DNA of 64,000 nucleotides from assembly GCA_022113835.1 (NCBI GenBank), contig JAILWY010000019.1, positions 1,240,001 through 1,304,000 on the forward strand, given 5' to 3'. The notes under the pieces are model-generated. The model was not told the DNA's origin. It did not search any database and saw nothing but the letters and a program-made list of their open reading frames with translations. This DNA is from Atopsyche davidsoni. Lineage: Eukaryota; Arthropoda; Insecta; Trichoptera; Hydrobiosidae. Made by a program: the position numbers and the translations under genes. Shown here in pieces: positions 49,340 to 61,083 of this stretch (its first letter is position 1; each line of letters opens with the position of its first letter).

Positions 49340-49910
49340 ATAAATAATGTTTTAATCATGTGTTCTAGCTAAACTGTAATATTTTTGTAAAACATACATG
49401 ACTATAAAACCTCTCAACGGGGTGCGTGACAAGTTGATCGGTGAAGTAACTAAGAACAAATTATTTATAGAGACTTTCAAATCATCTACTTAAGAAAACT
49501 CTTTACAAACATCAATCACATTCATTGAGTGGTATATATTATTTATTTGCTTTACAGTGCGTTGACTTTCAATATTATTCATTATTTTATAGTTGAGTAC
49601 TTGAAAGTTCACGGTTTGTGTACGATGAATCATGAATAAAATAATATATTAACTTTACACAAGAGCGCAACTGGAGTATAAAATCAATAAACAAATAATA
49701 AATATTTTATTCCTTGAAAATACTGAGAATCTTCAAATGTAAAAATTTTCCCAATGAATCCTTTATATCAAATTTACTATCGGATTTTGTATTGGTAACG
49801 TATAAAACTAATTTTTACTCTTCTTTAAAAATTGTATGCTATTAAAAATCATACTGGGAATTTATAAATATGCGGAATTATAATGAAACACTAAAAAATA
49901 AATATATTTG
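49333..49910. other. AT-rich stretch, nothing seen
   Basis: Low-complexity AT-rich DNA. Confidence 0.55.
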
Positions 49911-49915
49911 AGCAA

Positions 49916-50122
49916 ATTTATTCGGAAAGGTACAAAACATCAGTGATGATGGGGTGGTGTCACCTGAAAAGTTGCACCAATGAGTAATGCACACAAAGCA
50001 TTGACAGACAGCAATGAGCTAGAAAAGACTCTCTCCAGAACATGCTCACTCGTAGGAGCACCACGCAACACTCACGTCACTCCGCAAAGTCTATTCAATG
50101 CACTTTGAGATTTTATACCATC
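49916..50122 (-). other. Possible 3' end of a - strand transcript (exon, intron, last exon)
   Basis: Read on the - strand, a strong acceptor (cttttcttttgctatgttcag) opens a 47-base exon (50122-50076) with one open frame (D-G-I-K-S-Q-S-A-L-N-R-L-C-G-V). The donor GAC|gtgagt starts a 112-base intron (50075-49964) ending in gcaacttttcag. The last exon then begins at 49963 and carries AATAAA about 40 bases on (49916-49921). The frame ends V-T-stop whether or not the intron is removed. All parts have the spacing of a small insect gene end. Alternatively, GGTATAAAATC inside the exon could be a TATA box. No product recognised. Confidence 0.25.
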
Positions 50123-50125
50123 CTG

Positions 50126-51480
50126 AACATAGCAAAAGAAAAGGCACACGTGTGAAATTATTTAGAAGTAGTTTGAACTATCTTAAATATATTTTAAAAA
50201 GTAAAGAATATTTTTATTTATTATTATTCCCATAAAGGACTCATTGCCCTTCTGTTTGCCTCCGGCTGTGAGCTGTTCACATGCTTTGGTCTCTTTATTT
50301 ATTTATGGTTAAAAATACTCAGCGTCCTTTCCCAAAGCAATAAACTTCATCTCGCTTTGGATTTGTTTACCTTAGCCCTCGGAGCTGTATAGGCTGGTAG
50401 CATAATGCGGCCAGAATATTTTATAGTATTGTTTTGTAAACCCTAACGCCGCACCTACACCGAACGACTTATAATGTTTTCAATTTCTTAATATAAGTTG
50501 ACGAATGGCAGCTGCACAATTTTATTATCATATTAGCTCACTATTATTTTTAGCACAATAAGTAATAAAAATTTAATATGTGTAGGGATATGATAAAAAT
50601 GGTGGCGTAGTTGCACCAGTCTAAGCAACCGTGTAGGACTCTCAGTCCTCGACTTGATACAGCAGTACATTCCCATCTTTCAAAAAACTGAATAATTATA
50701 TAATATCTTAAAAGCAGGTTTGCATAGATAACATTTAAGTAAAAATGTTTGTTGAATGGAGTACTTTTCATCGGGTTAAATACATTAAATACGTTAAATG
50801 TTTATATAAAAAGGTGGTACTTGCGTTCAAGAGAACGTATTATATTTTTCCGTCTCATTTTTTATGGTCTTTCTACTCTGGTTATTTTTATGAGCGAAAC
50901 ATTAAAAAACAATACGTAGCGTAGGTAGCCAGTGCGCGTAGGTACATCTGCGTACTTCAGATCGCATCCATAAACCTTTGTTTTTAGTGCCGGGAAACTT
51001 GGTCCGAAAATGTTTCTCGAGTCTTCGACTTGTCAAGTTTGTATTATACATTATTTAAAGTTAGTTTGTTCGTCTTCCTCCATTTATTTATTTTGTCCTT
51101 TTTTACCGTCTAACATATTTACTAAAAAGAGCTTTGCAGCTGAGTGTTTTTAAATGTTTATCTTGGTAGTTTTCTCAAAGTAAGCTCGATGTTTATTTAT
51201 ATTATTTTATTTTTTATACATGTTTACGTATAGAATCCGGTAGGCGGGGTTAGAAAAATATCAAATCAAATGTTTACTTTGAGCGGAGGCGTCTGTAGCG
51301 AGCATTATGTAAAGTGCTATACTCTTTTAAACATCCTTTTTATAAATTATATCGTATTATTGTAATGTTGTATTTTTATAGCGATTTCAAGCAAAAGCGC
51401 ATTCAATGTATCATGGCAGGTTTCATCTTCTGAAAGATAGTCGATAAGTGCAACTATTTAAATATTGAAATGATTAGTGT
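50126..51480. other. Mixed AT-rich stretch, nothing defined
   Basis: Balanced at 50220-50470 and near 50930-51010, otherwise AT-rich. If the - strand unit at 50 kb is real, earlier exons should lie here or further right; I found none that is convincing. Confidence 0.45.
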
Positions 51481-52525
51481 GGAGTAATTTGTCCGTTCAA
51501 GCCGTGGCACGCGTGTGGCACTATCGGCAAGGGCGGCCCTCGACAAAGCCGGCCGCGGCGGGCGGACGCGACCAATCAGGCGGGCTGATTTACGGGGACA
51601 GAGGCGTCAAAGCGCCAGGCGCCGGGCGCCGCGGCCGCGCGATCTCCGGTAATTGGAGAGAGCTTTGCCGCTGACGTCTAATTATGTGAGTCCTATTCGC
51701 GATGTCTCCCCAGTCTTCTTTTCCGATATCGAAGTCTTTCTTCTATCGCTAGCATTCAATTAATAATTATACCTACCTCTTGCGATTTCTAATCAATTTT
51801 TTTTATGTCAGCAGAAGTTCGCTTTTTTTTTTTGTTCATATCTATTATACAATTAATTGCTGCTCGGTTAGTGAATTCTTGTTTGGTAGTCACATCGGGA
51901 TCGGATATAATTAATTTATGAAAGTGTGCAGTGTTTGGTTCCGCGCATCCTTCTAGTGGTTCTTTGATATCCATTGTTTGATCCCCGATCGTCAAACGCA
52001 GGGCAGTGGCGTCACGTGTATATGTTTAAATAACGAAACAAAACCGTTAGATTTCCGCGAATGCGAGATGAAAGAGCCGGGGCCGCCCGTTATAAATATT
52101 ATTACAATATTCCATTTAATTATCAGTGCGGTCTCTAACGTAGCTCGTGTTAATGAGTCGGAAGCCGCGCGTGCATCACGGCTATATTTATTGGGGAATA
52201 AAGCGACGGGCAGATCAAAGGGACGGTGAACATGTGTTGTGTGACGTCAGAGGACGCCGCTAGCGCCGCGACGCCTTCGGGTTTACGGCCCCTCGCGCCA
52301 CGGGACGCTACACTTGGGGAAAATAATAAAATTATATTTAGCCGATTCACTCGTGCCGGGGGCGACTGAGCTGACTCGCCAGATCCGCCGAGCCCGGGAA
52401 GTCTACCTGTTACGAGCCTACACGTGCCTCGTAGGAACTTCGCCGAGGACTCCGCGACTAGCCAGCGTCTGCGCTCGCAGCCCGTGCCGCGAGCGCGCCA
52501 TTGGGACTCCAAAGCAAATACCATA
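51481..52525. other. CpG-rich complex
   Basis: GC-rich at 51500-51670 with a GGCGCCGGGCGCC palindromic run near 51618, ending in a + donor-like aattat|gtgagt at 51687, and again at 52060-52510. A 124-codon - frame (52150-52524) is a composition effect. Likely regulatory. Confidence 0.4.
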
Positions 52526-53284
52526 GGATAATAAAAATAACTACTTACTTCTTGAAAATCTAACCAATATTGATGCAGGAACCATAGTTATTGTGAGTAA
52601 GCAGCATACATATCAAATAAAATTCTTTCTCAGGAATAAAATAACAAATCAAAACATTCAATAAATCATAGAATTTGTTGGCACAGTCCTTGTAATATCA
52701 TTTTGATCAAAAATAAAACTTGCCAGTGATTGAACTCGCTGTTTCCTTTAATAATTGGAATCTGGAATCACATTTAAATAAATATTTGCGCAACATACAA
52801 ACATCTGGAATTAGAATCAGTTTTTTTTCTTTGTGTATTCGGTTTTATATAAAAAACCAATGTTCGTATTGAAAGTAATCAAATATTTCACTCGTACGTT
52901 TGTATGTATAATATATCCATACACTGGACGTGTCTCTTTATTCGACTCCTTTATAGTCCAAGAATAACAAAGTCATACAATTTATTTATTTTTTAATTTA
53001 TTTTGCAATCTCTTCAAAGGACACATTATATACAATATATTCAATCGATGCTTAAAATAAATATTTTGTACGTTAAAAGTGATGTGATATAGATGAACAA
53101 TTAATTTTTTTTGACTTTTTAAACTTGTTTCCAAATTAAATACACAAGAGGGGCGCATTTTACTCCTTCGAGGTGTTTAAAATATTAACTTTTCTTTTTT
53201 TATGTGATATTATCTAAGACAATACAAAAGATTACATTAAATGACACTAAGCTAAATATAATAGATACATTTTATAAAATAGTG
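52526..53284. other. AT-rich stretch, nothing seen
   Basis: Low-complexity AT-rich DNA. Confidence 0.55.
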
Positions 53285-53660
53285 CAAGTGCTCGAGTAAT
53301 CTGGGTGTGTACGTCCGAGCTCGGAACTTCGCACTTTGCGACAGTTCTTTTCAACGTAGAACAAGTCGAATCAAGAGGATTGCAGTCAGGTTGTTGGCCG
53401 ATGACTCCGGAGTGGTGTTCGGGTGAAACCCTCGGACTGCTACGACTCCCCTCGGCCGCCTGTAAGCTGCAATTACCCCCAACAACATAAGTGTTTAACG
53501 AGAGGGAGTGCCGGCCCGAGGTCTCTGCGATCCGAGGTTGTATATAAACCACGCGGTGTACCTGTACTCTATTAGACACATATTCATTATGAGGTACAAA
53601 CAGACAAGAAGTCCAGGTACTTTGTTGAGAAATCAATCGGAAACCACTGCCGTGTATTAA
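53285..53660 (+). promoter_or_regulatory. Possible TATA promoter with short ATG-led frame
   Basis: A balanced block with TATATAAA at 53541-53548. An ATG at 53589, roughly 15-20 bases after the expected start site, opens a 23-codon frame (M-R-Y-K-Q-T-R-S-P-G) to TAA at 53658; CCAG|gtactt could splice it at 53615. The - strand is open for 129 codons through the same block (53247-53636). Whether either is expressed is unknown. Confidence 0.17.
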
Positions 53661-55228
53661 TCAAAATTTAATATTAAACTTTTAAATTTGTTTATTTTTA
53701 TTTCAATGATAAAATATATTCCTACCTTAGAGGTAAACAAATATTTAATTTGTATGCGTATTTTATGTGTGTTTATGCTATTTATTCAAGATAAAAGGGC
53801 TATTTTTTTTTAACTTTATTTCTAAAATACATTTTATTAAATTAGTTAAACTACTAGTAGCTCAAGATATCTTTTGTTGGAGAACGTACAGGATACTATT
53901 TTTTTTCCATGGCTTAAATAATTTAGCCGCTTTAATAAAAAAATTAATTGCTGAACATCTACTTTTAAGTTAGATTTGATTTAATTATTTTTTTTTAATA
54001 TCGCCATGCGTCGCTAGAATCTAATTTTTAGAAGGAAAAAAAAGCCCCGCTATTTGTATAACATTCGTATATATTTCCCGATTGCTTTCATTCGTCGGCC
54101 ATTGAATAGCATAACAATCTTTCGCTGAGCGGTAAAGTAAAAAGAGCATGAAAACATTTCATTAAACTGAACATACATTTTCATTTGTTATTTAGTGCTA
54201 CTTTTCGCGTTCAAATTTTTAATTTAAAATTTTCCGAGGACCGTCAAACCGGCTCTTGTCCAAGCCGAAATACGATGAGAGCAGCTTAATTTTTAAAATC
54301 TAACCAATTCAACAGATTCATAATTAAATATCCCTCGGTTCAATTTAATTAACTCAAATTAGTAATAGATGTTCTTGGTATTTTTTTTATTTAGGACGAC
54401 TAACAAAATTCTAGATGTCATCAAAGATGACAATCACTTTTAGTGCAAAGGTGACAGGTGAACTAGAAAGTGAAAGAGGTCCGGTTATTGCCAATGGTGT
54501 GTTGGGATTGAATACACAAAATAGAAGTTGAATTGAAGACAAAAAGGCTTGGCAAATATAGTGAGGTTGTGTGGACGTGGAGGACCTCCGACCCGGGGTC
54601 GCCACTCGCTGCCGGCAAGACGGACGGCGGCGGCCGGTCACTCCGGCACCCGTAATTATTGCATGCTCGGAAATATTTGAATTTATGCTCTCCACTCAAT
54701 TACGATCGTCCGTACTGTTTTTGATTTTTTTCTGTTTTATTGAAGGAATAAAAGTTAATGGTAAGAGAGAGGGTTATTTATGTCCGTTATACAACATTAC
54801 TACGCTATTAATTATGGACGGATATTATTATTTATTTTTGGAAAATATTTTATTGACCCGTTCATGAGAGATAATAATAAGCTATGGAATTTCTTCCGAT
54901 GTTTAAAATATTTTTACGATATAATTTGTTGTTATTTATTAAGGTCGGGGCCGGCAACGAGCCGAGCCTAAATTTGTATCAATTACATTCTACTTCAGGT
55001 TTACATGCTTTTCACAGCTTTTTCGAGACGCTCTCGGTTCAACGCAGTGTTTGAAACCACTATGCAACTTTTTTCATCTAAACTATGCTGATGCAGCAAC
55101 TCAATGAACCAATCGATATACTCAAGTCGCTTTGTCAGTCATTGTTTTTGATGCAAACTTTTAATAACTAGTCACAAATCAAACAAAAGAGAAATTTCTA
55201 TTATTCTATTTTTTGTGTTTATTTTCAG
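53661..55228. other. AT-rich stretch with one CpG-rich patch
   Basis: AT-rich except a GC-rich patch at 54570-54660. A + donor-like aatg|gtaaga at about 54761 has no clear acceptor. Nothing called. Confidence 0.48.
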
Positions 55229-55263
55229 TTTTGATTATGCACGCCAGACAATATCGCAGTCAG
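55229..55263 (+). other. Possible 35-base micro-exon
   Basis: A strong acceptor (ttttttgtgtttattttcag) is followed by 35 bases and CAG|gtatgc. Two of three frames are open (F-D-Y-A-R-Q-T-I-S-Q-S and L-I-M-H-A-R-Q-Y-R-S-Q). Balanced composition inside, AT-rich outside. Insect genes with long introns often carry micro-exons of this size. No host gene known. Confidence 0.2.
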
Positions 55264-56085
55264 GTATGCAGATAAACACTTTCCTGTATTATTTATCGCG
55301 TCGGGAAATCTTCGCTTTTATAAAATTAGCGTAGTTAGACTAAAATAAAGCTTTTCTCAGTTGTGCGAGTCATTGCTATATTTTACACTGCTCATTTATT
55401 TGACTAATGCGAAACTGGCTTCAAACACGAACGACTGAAAGCCATTTGAAAATTAATTCTGTAAATACATTCACTTATTTGAATACTCTCCTGAAAACAG
55501 ATTCTACTTCTTTTTAGAAGTAATAACTTTGAATAAAGTTATTGATTAAATACAACGCGACAACTGCATACACTTCGGGTGAGTATCTTGAATAAGCGCC
55601 TTGAACTCTGCAACTTCAATTAAAATCCGTTTTGTCATTTTCTTACATTTGTACATTTTCTTACATCGAGATAATTATTATAAAATGCTTTACAATTCTA
55701 AATCAATTTCATTGATCCACTATTGAAAGTCATCTTGATTAATTAAGCATTGTCATTATACACAAATAAAACACTAACGTATCCATACAAAAAAAAAACT
55801 TTTATCATAATTTTGATTCACAAAAGCATTCTCATTGCGCGACTACTTGTTTGCGATTTACAGTCTCATACGCCAAAAACTAAGCACGTGTGTGTTTTCG
55901 ATAAATATTTTGCCTAATAAATCGCAAACTACTACAAAATTAAATTTAGAATGCCTATTCAAATATAAATGTATTAATACCTGAAAATGTTCAAAGGCTT
56001 GCACGTGCAGCACCATTAAATAAAACTTCAAGTATTACAAACAACAGTGCAGGTGACTTTAATTTAGTTATTTATTCCTCGACAC
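55264..56085. other. AT-rich stretch, nothing seen
   Basis: AT-rich DNA. No feature assigned. Confidence 0.52.
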
Positions 56086-56092
56086 TATATAA
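56086..56092 (+). promoter_or_regulatory. TATA-like element
   Basis: TATATAA with a TCAG initiator-like sequence about 25 bases later, slightly closer than usual. It lies about 230 bases before the frame at 56322. Confidence 0.15.
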
Positions 56093-56321
56093 CCGGATCA
56101 CAGATGCATCAGCCAGCACTGCGTGCCGCGCGGCTCGCCCTCGACTACTCTCTTTAATCATCGATTGAAACATTATAATTATTTCTATCGCCACTAAGTA
56201 CTTAATGCATTACGAACACCCCGCACGGGAGCGTAAGGTGCGGTGCAACCAGGTAGAGCCGCAGAAAGCTCTACACCACAACTCCAAGTAAGTTAGCAAC
56301 CTTGCAGATACTACCCCCCAA

Positions 56322-56585
56322 ATGCAAAACAAATTTATTTATTTCACAACGCCCGATCGCTTAACATTATTCATATTGGAAGAAAGCTATTTACTCCGCT
56401 TAACTAGGCGACACCAGTGCAGTCTCGCGATCTCGACAATATTGAGGAATTTCAGCGATTTCAAAAACCTAACGAGGGTGTTCAAAGAACAGCATCCTCA
56501 AGAGCGCAATTATTATTTGCATGTTCAGGAAATCACATTGATCATAACAAGGGGTAAGGAATACCAAAGTACATTTCATGTTTAA
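56322..56585 (+). CDS. Possible small ORF, 87 residues
   Basis: ATG in a fair insect context (cccaaATGC) opens 87 codons. The peptide (M-Q-N-K-F-I-Y-F-T-T-P-D-R-L) mixes charged and hydrophobic residues as a folded protein would. A donor-like AGGG|gtaagg lies near its end at about 56553. A TATA-like element sits upstream, but at least one other ATG intervenes. I recognise no domain. Frames of this length arise by chance more than a dozen times in 64 kb of this composition, so confidence is low. Confidence 0.13.
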   Translation: MQNKFIYFTTPDRLTLFILEESYLLRLTRRHQCSLAISTILRNFSDFKNLTRVFKEQHPQERNYYLHVQEITLIITRGKEYQSTFHV

Positions 56586-58197
56586 AAAATTAGCATTTTC
56601 AGTTTTTTATCACAATACAATAATGAAATTCACAGCAGTCTTTATGAGAAGGGACAATTGGTGTTTGTGTATGCGTACTACAATTTTTTATCAAACCTCA
56701 GGTTTCTCGCTGAATCGCATATTTAAAGTGCGGCCTGAGAAACTTTTCCTTGCAAAAATATTCGCAGGTATGTGCCCATGCAGCTAGTACATAATTACCG
56801 GCACTCGTAAGTTCTGAGTCCCAGCTTCTCCACTCTCGGCATCTACTTAATAAGCCTCAGAACTACCTCGTACCCTTACCACTTAGTGGCTAATTTTACC
56901 CTGCCGCGCTAACTTGTGTTTGGGAATACTTCTAGTCCGCCACCGTTTAGAACTGAATATTTGAATACGTAATATTGAGCCAGCCGGCGGGAGCGATCGA
57001 TGGGCGGCCGCGACTTGCGCTGAGGACCTAATTAGAGGCTCGCGATCCAGAACTCGCGAAAGAAGATGTATCCCGAGTGAATAGATTGCGATTAAAAGCC
57101 TCGCTTTGATGCATTCAATGCCGTTAGAGAATTTGCGAGATACCACTTGCGTTGAATCATTGCAAAAAAAAAACGCAAATTATTCAAAGCAATAGATTGT
57201 CTATAGAAACTACTCATCTAACAAATATACTGTAGGTTTATGTTGCGGGAAAGGGTTGTATTAGATCAATTAATTTTTTTTTTGCAATATTACTCACTGA
57301 CATCACGATTTTTTTTTATTTAGCAAGTCATTTAACTTAGCTTACGTTTATCCTAAGTGATATAATAATGCCCACAGTTTTAATTTGTGCTTTTCGTAAA
57401 TGCGTTTATAATTAAAAAAATTGGAAAATAAGCACTAAAGCTTTTGTATATACTTTTTTTCTATATAGCTATTTCAAAAAATTAACGAAACTTTTTGAAG
57501 TATGCATTCAATGTGATAAAAATAGATCCTCTGCAGCGATCACTTATCGTTATGTTGATCAAAAGTCACTGACAAATATATATTTTTTTAAATTTATTTA
57601 TTGACGATTTCATATTTTTCAAATATAAATCATGTTTATACAAACATCGATGTTATAATAAAGTGATGTCACGAACATTATTTTTTTTATTAGCAGGTTG
57701 CAATTAAAGGTTTTAAACTAATGTGTTTTGTTTTTCTTATTGAATTAAAATTGTAGTTAATAAATAAATAATAAAAAAATGTTTTTTATTTTTATTATCT
57801 ATAAAAGATGCAGGTTACGTTGTTCAGCTACGCTCTCAATTGTTTCTACTACAATCATTGCAGACATTATCAAATCATGAATAATCTATACCTTAAACGG
57901 GTAATTATTGTAACCATCGTAATAACTCTCCGGGCTACACAGTTAGACTGTGAATGCATATATCGTATTTCTTAGCTTTTTAGAAAGTACTCTATCTCGG
58001 TACTTTGCGTGAGCAGGCAATGAACAATGAAGGCACGGAAAGAACGCACAAAGTTTTTTTAAATTTAAAAAAGAATAATTATACGTCAGATTCTGATTCA
58101 TGTTATGACAAGACGCTAGAATAGCACATTTTATTATATCTTGCAATACTAAATTTACAATTAATACTATTGTAAATACTTTTCTGCGCTTTTTATA
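56586..58197. other. Mixed then AT-rich stretch
   Basis: Balanced at 56790-57150 (gcggccgcgacttgcgc patch near 57004), then AT-rich. No feature assigned. Confidence 0.48.
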
Positions 58198-58232
58198 TAT
58201 TAACTAGAAATGTTGCCCGTCACAGAATGACG
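58198..58232 (+). mobile_element. Possible relic of a common insect repeat
   Basis: attaactagaaatgttgcccg resembles a decayed copy of a short motif (ctag-atgttgcccg-cg) that I recall as abundant in moth and other insect genomes, usually as part of non-autonomous elements. The rest of the element cannot be made out. Recognition is from memory. Confidence 0.25.
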
Positions 58233-58784
58233 TTTTTGAGTTATTAATGATGTGATTAATAATTTCTAACGCAATTTCGATAAAAAAAATAAAATTGGTA
58301 CTTGTGTCAAGCTGACATTAACTGAAAATTTCTAAGAAGCATCAAAATTTGTGTTTTTTGTAAAAGTTCTAAATTTGAAATTCTCGCGTTGAACAATAAA
58401 ATCCTACAATTCGTACATATTGAAACTCGCTAAAGCATATTTTATAGTTTTATTAAATTAGTTTATGAATAAAAATATTATCCCATCGTCTTGAAATTCT
58501 TACAAAAGCTTCCATGCAAAAAAATCAGCGTTGTATCTTTTAAGATATTCTATAGAAAACCAAAAAATGAAACATACACACACACACAATGGATATTATT
58601 ATAGTAGATTCATTAATTCAGTTATTCAATAACATTAAATCAAATGAGTTATATAAAATATGTTGCATACAAGAATGTTTTAAAAAGTATGCCCGCATAA
58701 TGCTTGAGTCTGTGGGCTGTGTGTTCGGCGTGTCGGTGTGTTATTTTTTTTTTTTTCATATCAAACAAGTTTTAGAATTAGCTC
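58233..58784. other. AT-rich stretch, nothing seen
   Basis: AT-rich DNA, with a short CA run at 58574-58588 and a T14 run at 58743-58756. Confidence 0.52.
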
Positions 58785-58990
58785 CTTGGCGACTCAGGAC
58801 GAAGTTTCTCCGGTCGGGAGGTTCGACAATCGGCGGCGGCGTTCATTAGGCCGGGCCCGCGGAGTGAGAGCCTCGCGGCGCGCGGCGGGGCATTCGTCGC
58901 CCGCGAATGCTCGGCTTATTAGAGCCCTCGAGGCGGCGGCGCTGGAGGGCGCTCCACCCCCGCCCCTGCGGGAAACCTGATGACGTCATA
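58785..58990. other. CpG-rich patch
   Basis: GC-rich block after a + strand acceptor-like site (acaagttttag, near 58774). A moderate donor (cgga|gtgaga) lies near 58863. Borders uncertain; regulatory role likely. Confidence 0.33.
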
Positions 58991-60082
58991 GCCATCTCGC
59001 TGCATTCATTATAACGCATTAAAATATTCACATTTTACTTCTGCGCGTGCACTCGAAAATTCTGAAAGACTAATTCGTGTATGATTAAAATATCTTCTTG
59101 GTTAAATTGCTGTCAATTAAATACAATCTTCGGGGGGTGTAACTACTACATAACATTTTTTTTTTTTTTTTTTTAATTTAGAGATGTTTTGAACACAATT
59201 TCCCATTTACATTATGGGTGACGATGGCGTGTCGGTTAATTCACAGCATGTAAGAGATTCCGACCTGCACTGTTCCAGTTCCCTCGACCTTCGCCACTAG
59301 CCGATTACAGAGGCATCGCAGCCAATGTCGATTACTACTGAAATTGTGAATAATTAAACTTTACTAAATGATCTGAAGGGTCAAAAAACAAGAAAGGTTT
59401 TACCATAGTATGATAATGTAATAAATGGGATCACGGCTGTCTCACGCTTGACCGTGTCCACTGGCTTCTCTCGAACGCAATCATCTGCGACATTTATTCA
59501 CAAGCTTATTTAATTATTTTTAAGTTAAAACAGATGTTTTTTAAATATATATTTTTAAAAAAGTGTAACTTTATTAATATTTTATATTTATACTTTGTTT
59601 CGGTGGTTTCTTTATAAAACTATATTTTGTTTGAGTCAGTAATACAAACTATTGTTGGAAATACCGCAACTTTTCCATATTTATTTAGTTCTTCTATCTC
59701 TTGATCTAGGACACTGCAATATGCAGCTGAAGTACATTGAATGGCCCGCGCCGAACGAAATATATGAACAGCATAAATAATATTATTCATACGATATACT
59801 TCTGTACACAAAGTTAACGTTTTTTTCAGAGTGTTTTTGTCACTTTTATAAAACATATGTGTATATACCTGTACTTGTATTTTTTTTTTCACTGTTTCAG
59901 CTAAAAAACAAACACCACCTTAGTACAAATATGACATACGATTCTCGCTTGACTCTCCCACTTTGTGTTTGCAAAAACCTATTCTTAAGTAGCATACATG
60001 TTTAGCTCTATTTTAGGAACTACAAAGAATATCTAAGTTTTAATTAAACCTACAGGTACGAGACATGTACCATAAACAAGGC
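58991..60082. other. Mixed AT-rich stretch
   Basis: Contains a T19 homopolymer at 59156-59174 and a balanced part at 59215-59470. Nothing else seen. Confidence 0.5.
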
Positions 60083-60090
60083 TATAAAAG
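60083..60090 (+). promoter_or_regulatory. TATA-like element
   Basis: TATAAAAG inside the short palindromic GGCTATAAAAGCC, a very good TATA box by sequence, with tttcaaag about 28 bases on. An ATG-led 70-codon + frame with a hydrophobic start (M-A-A-L-E-S-F-L-L) lies at 60362-60574, too far and too weak to link with confidence. Confidence 0.18.
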
Positions 60091-60570
60091 CCACGCAAAT
60101 ACTTACTTTCAAAGGGCCAGTATTTGTTTGAAGTAAAAATATTACATATTCTACAAACGTTACTATCAAAATTAGTCTATATGGTGAATTTTATTTATAA
60201 TAACTTACAAGTAAACACCACAGCCCACGAAGTCATGTCAGCCAGTTAGCTGGAAGTACTGCGCACCCCCTTGCTGAGACGGCTTCTCGCGTGAATGGGG
60301 TGGCTGCGATGCGATAAGCTCTCATGGAACAATTGACGGGGTATTATTAAAAAACATCATAATGGCTGCGCTGGAGTCCTTTCTGCTTGCCAGCTCATCG
60401 TTGATATGGGGTGGCTCTGAAAACCGTAATACAATCATCGTTTCCAATATTTCATTATCAAAAAATGATGTTTTTGGTGAATTAATTTTGATTAAACTCA
60501 GATCAGTTTTCCATTTCCAGCACTCAGATTATTCTCGCAACTCAACATTTAAAAATGAAACTCTTAATAG

Positions 60571-61083
60571 TTAACTCTTAATCATACAGTAGACCTTTTC
60601 AGATCTCATCGATACCAAGGCATGGAGTTTCATTCTAGAGCAAATATATTCTATATATATATATATATATATTATATAGTCGCTTAATGAACTGTTCAAT
60701 TTTTTAAGTGGCATAATATTCAGTTTTGTTTTTTTAATATGGGGTGTTCTTAAATATATCGAATTTAGTTTAAAGCACTGAAAGAAATACACTAAACTAC
60801 TGCAACAGCAGAAGCATTCTCTTGAGCCAAGCTCAGCTTCAGCACTATACTCTTCAAAGAAGGAAGAGATGAATCCGTACTCGAGGATACCAATTCTATT
60901 TCTAGAGATATAAGTCAATTTTACAGTTCTTAAATATGATTTAATACAAAGTATTCGTGTAAACTCAAGACAAATATTACTGGAAACGATATTTGGCTGA
61001 AGAATGCGACGCAGTAAATCGGCGAAATTACACAAGTCGAGAGGCGCGCTAAAGTTGGGCTTGCAGGATGTTGTGAAGCGCAC
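60571..61083 (-). other. Unexpectedly long open frame, no ATG at its start
   Basis: 170 codons are open on the - strand in AT-rich DNA, where I would expect well under one such run by chance. It starts at GTG, so it is not a normal eukaryotic start. About ten codons near the C-terminal end are I-Y repeats from the TA microsatellite. The first 100 codons (C-K-P-N-F-S-A-P-L-D-L-C) look more varied. Could be a spliced exon, a relic, or chance. Confidence 0.12.
60652..60671. repeat. (AT)10 microsatellite
   Basis: Twenty bases of uninterrupted AT. Confidence 0.9.

Noticed and set aside
52150..52524. 124-codon - strand frame
   Set aside because: Arises from low stop density in a CpG-rich block; other frames are also open.
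53247..53636. 129-codon - strand frame
   Set aside because: Balanced composition and no ATG context, splice border or domain to support it.
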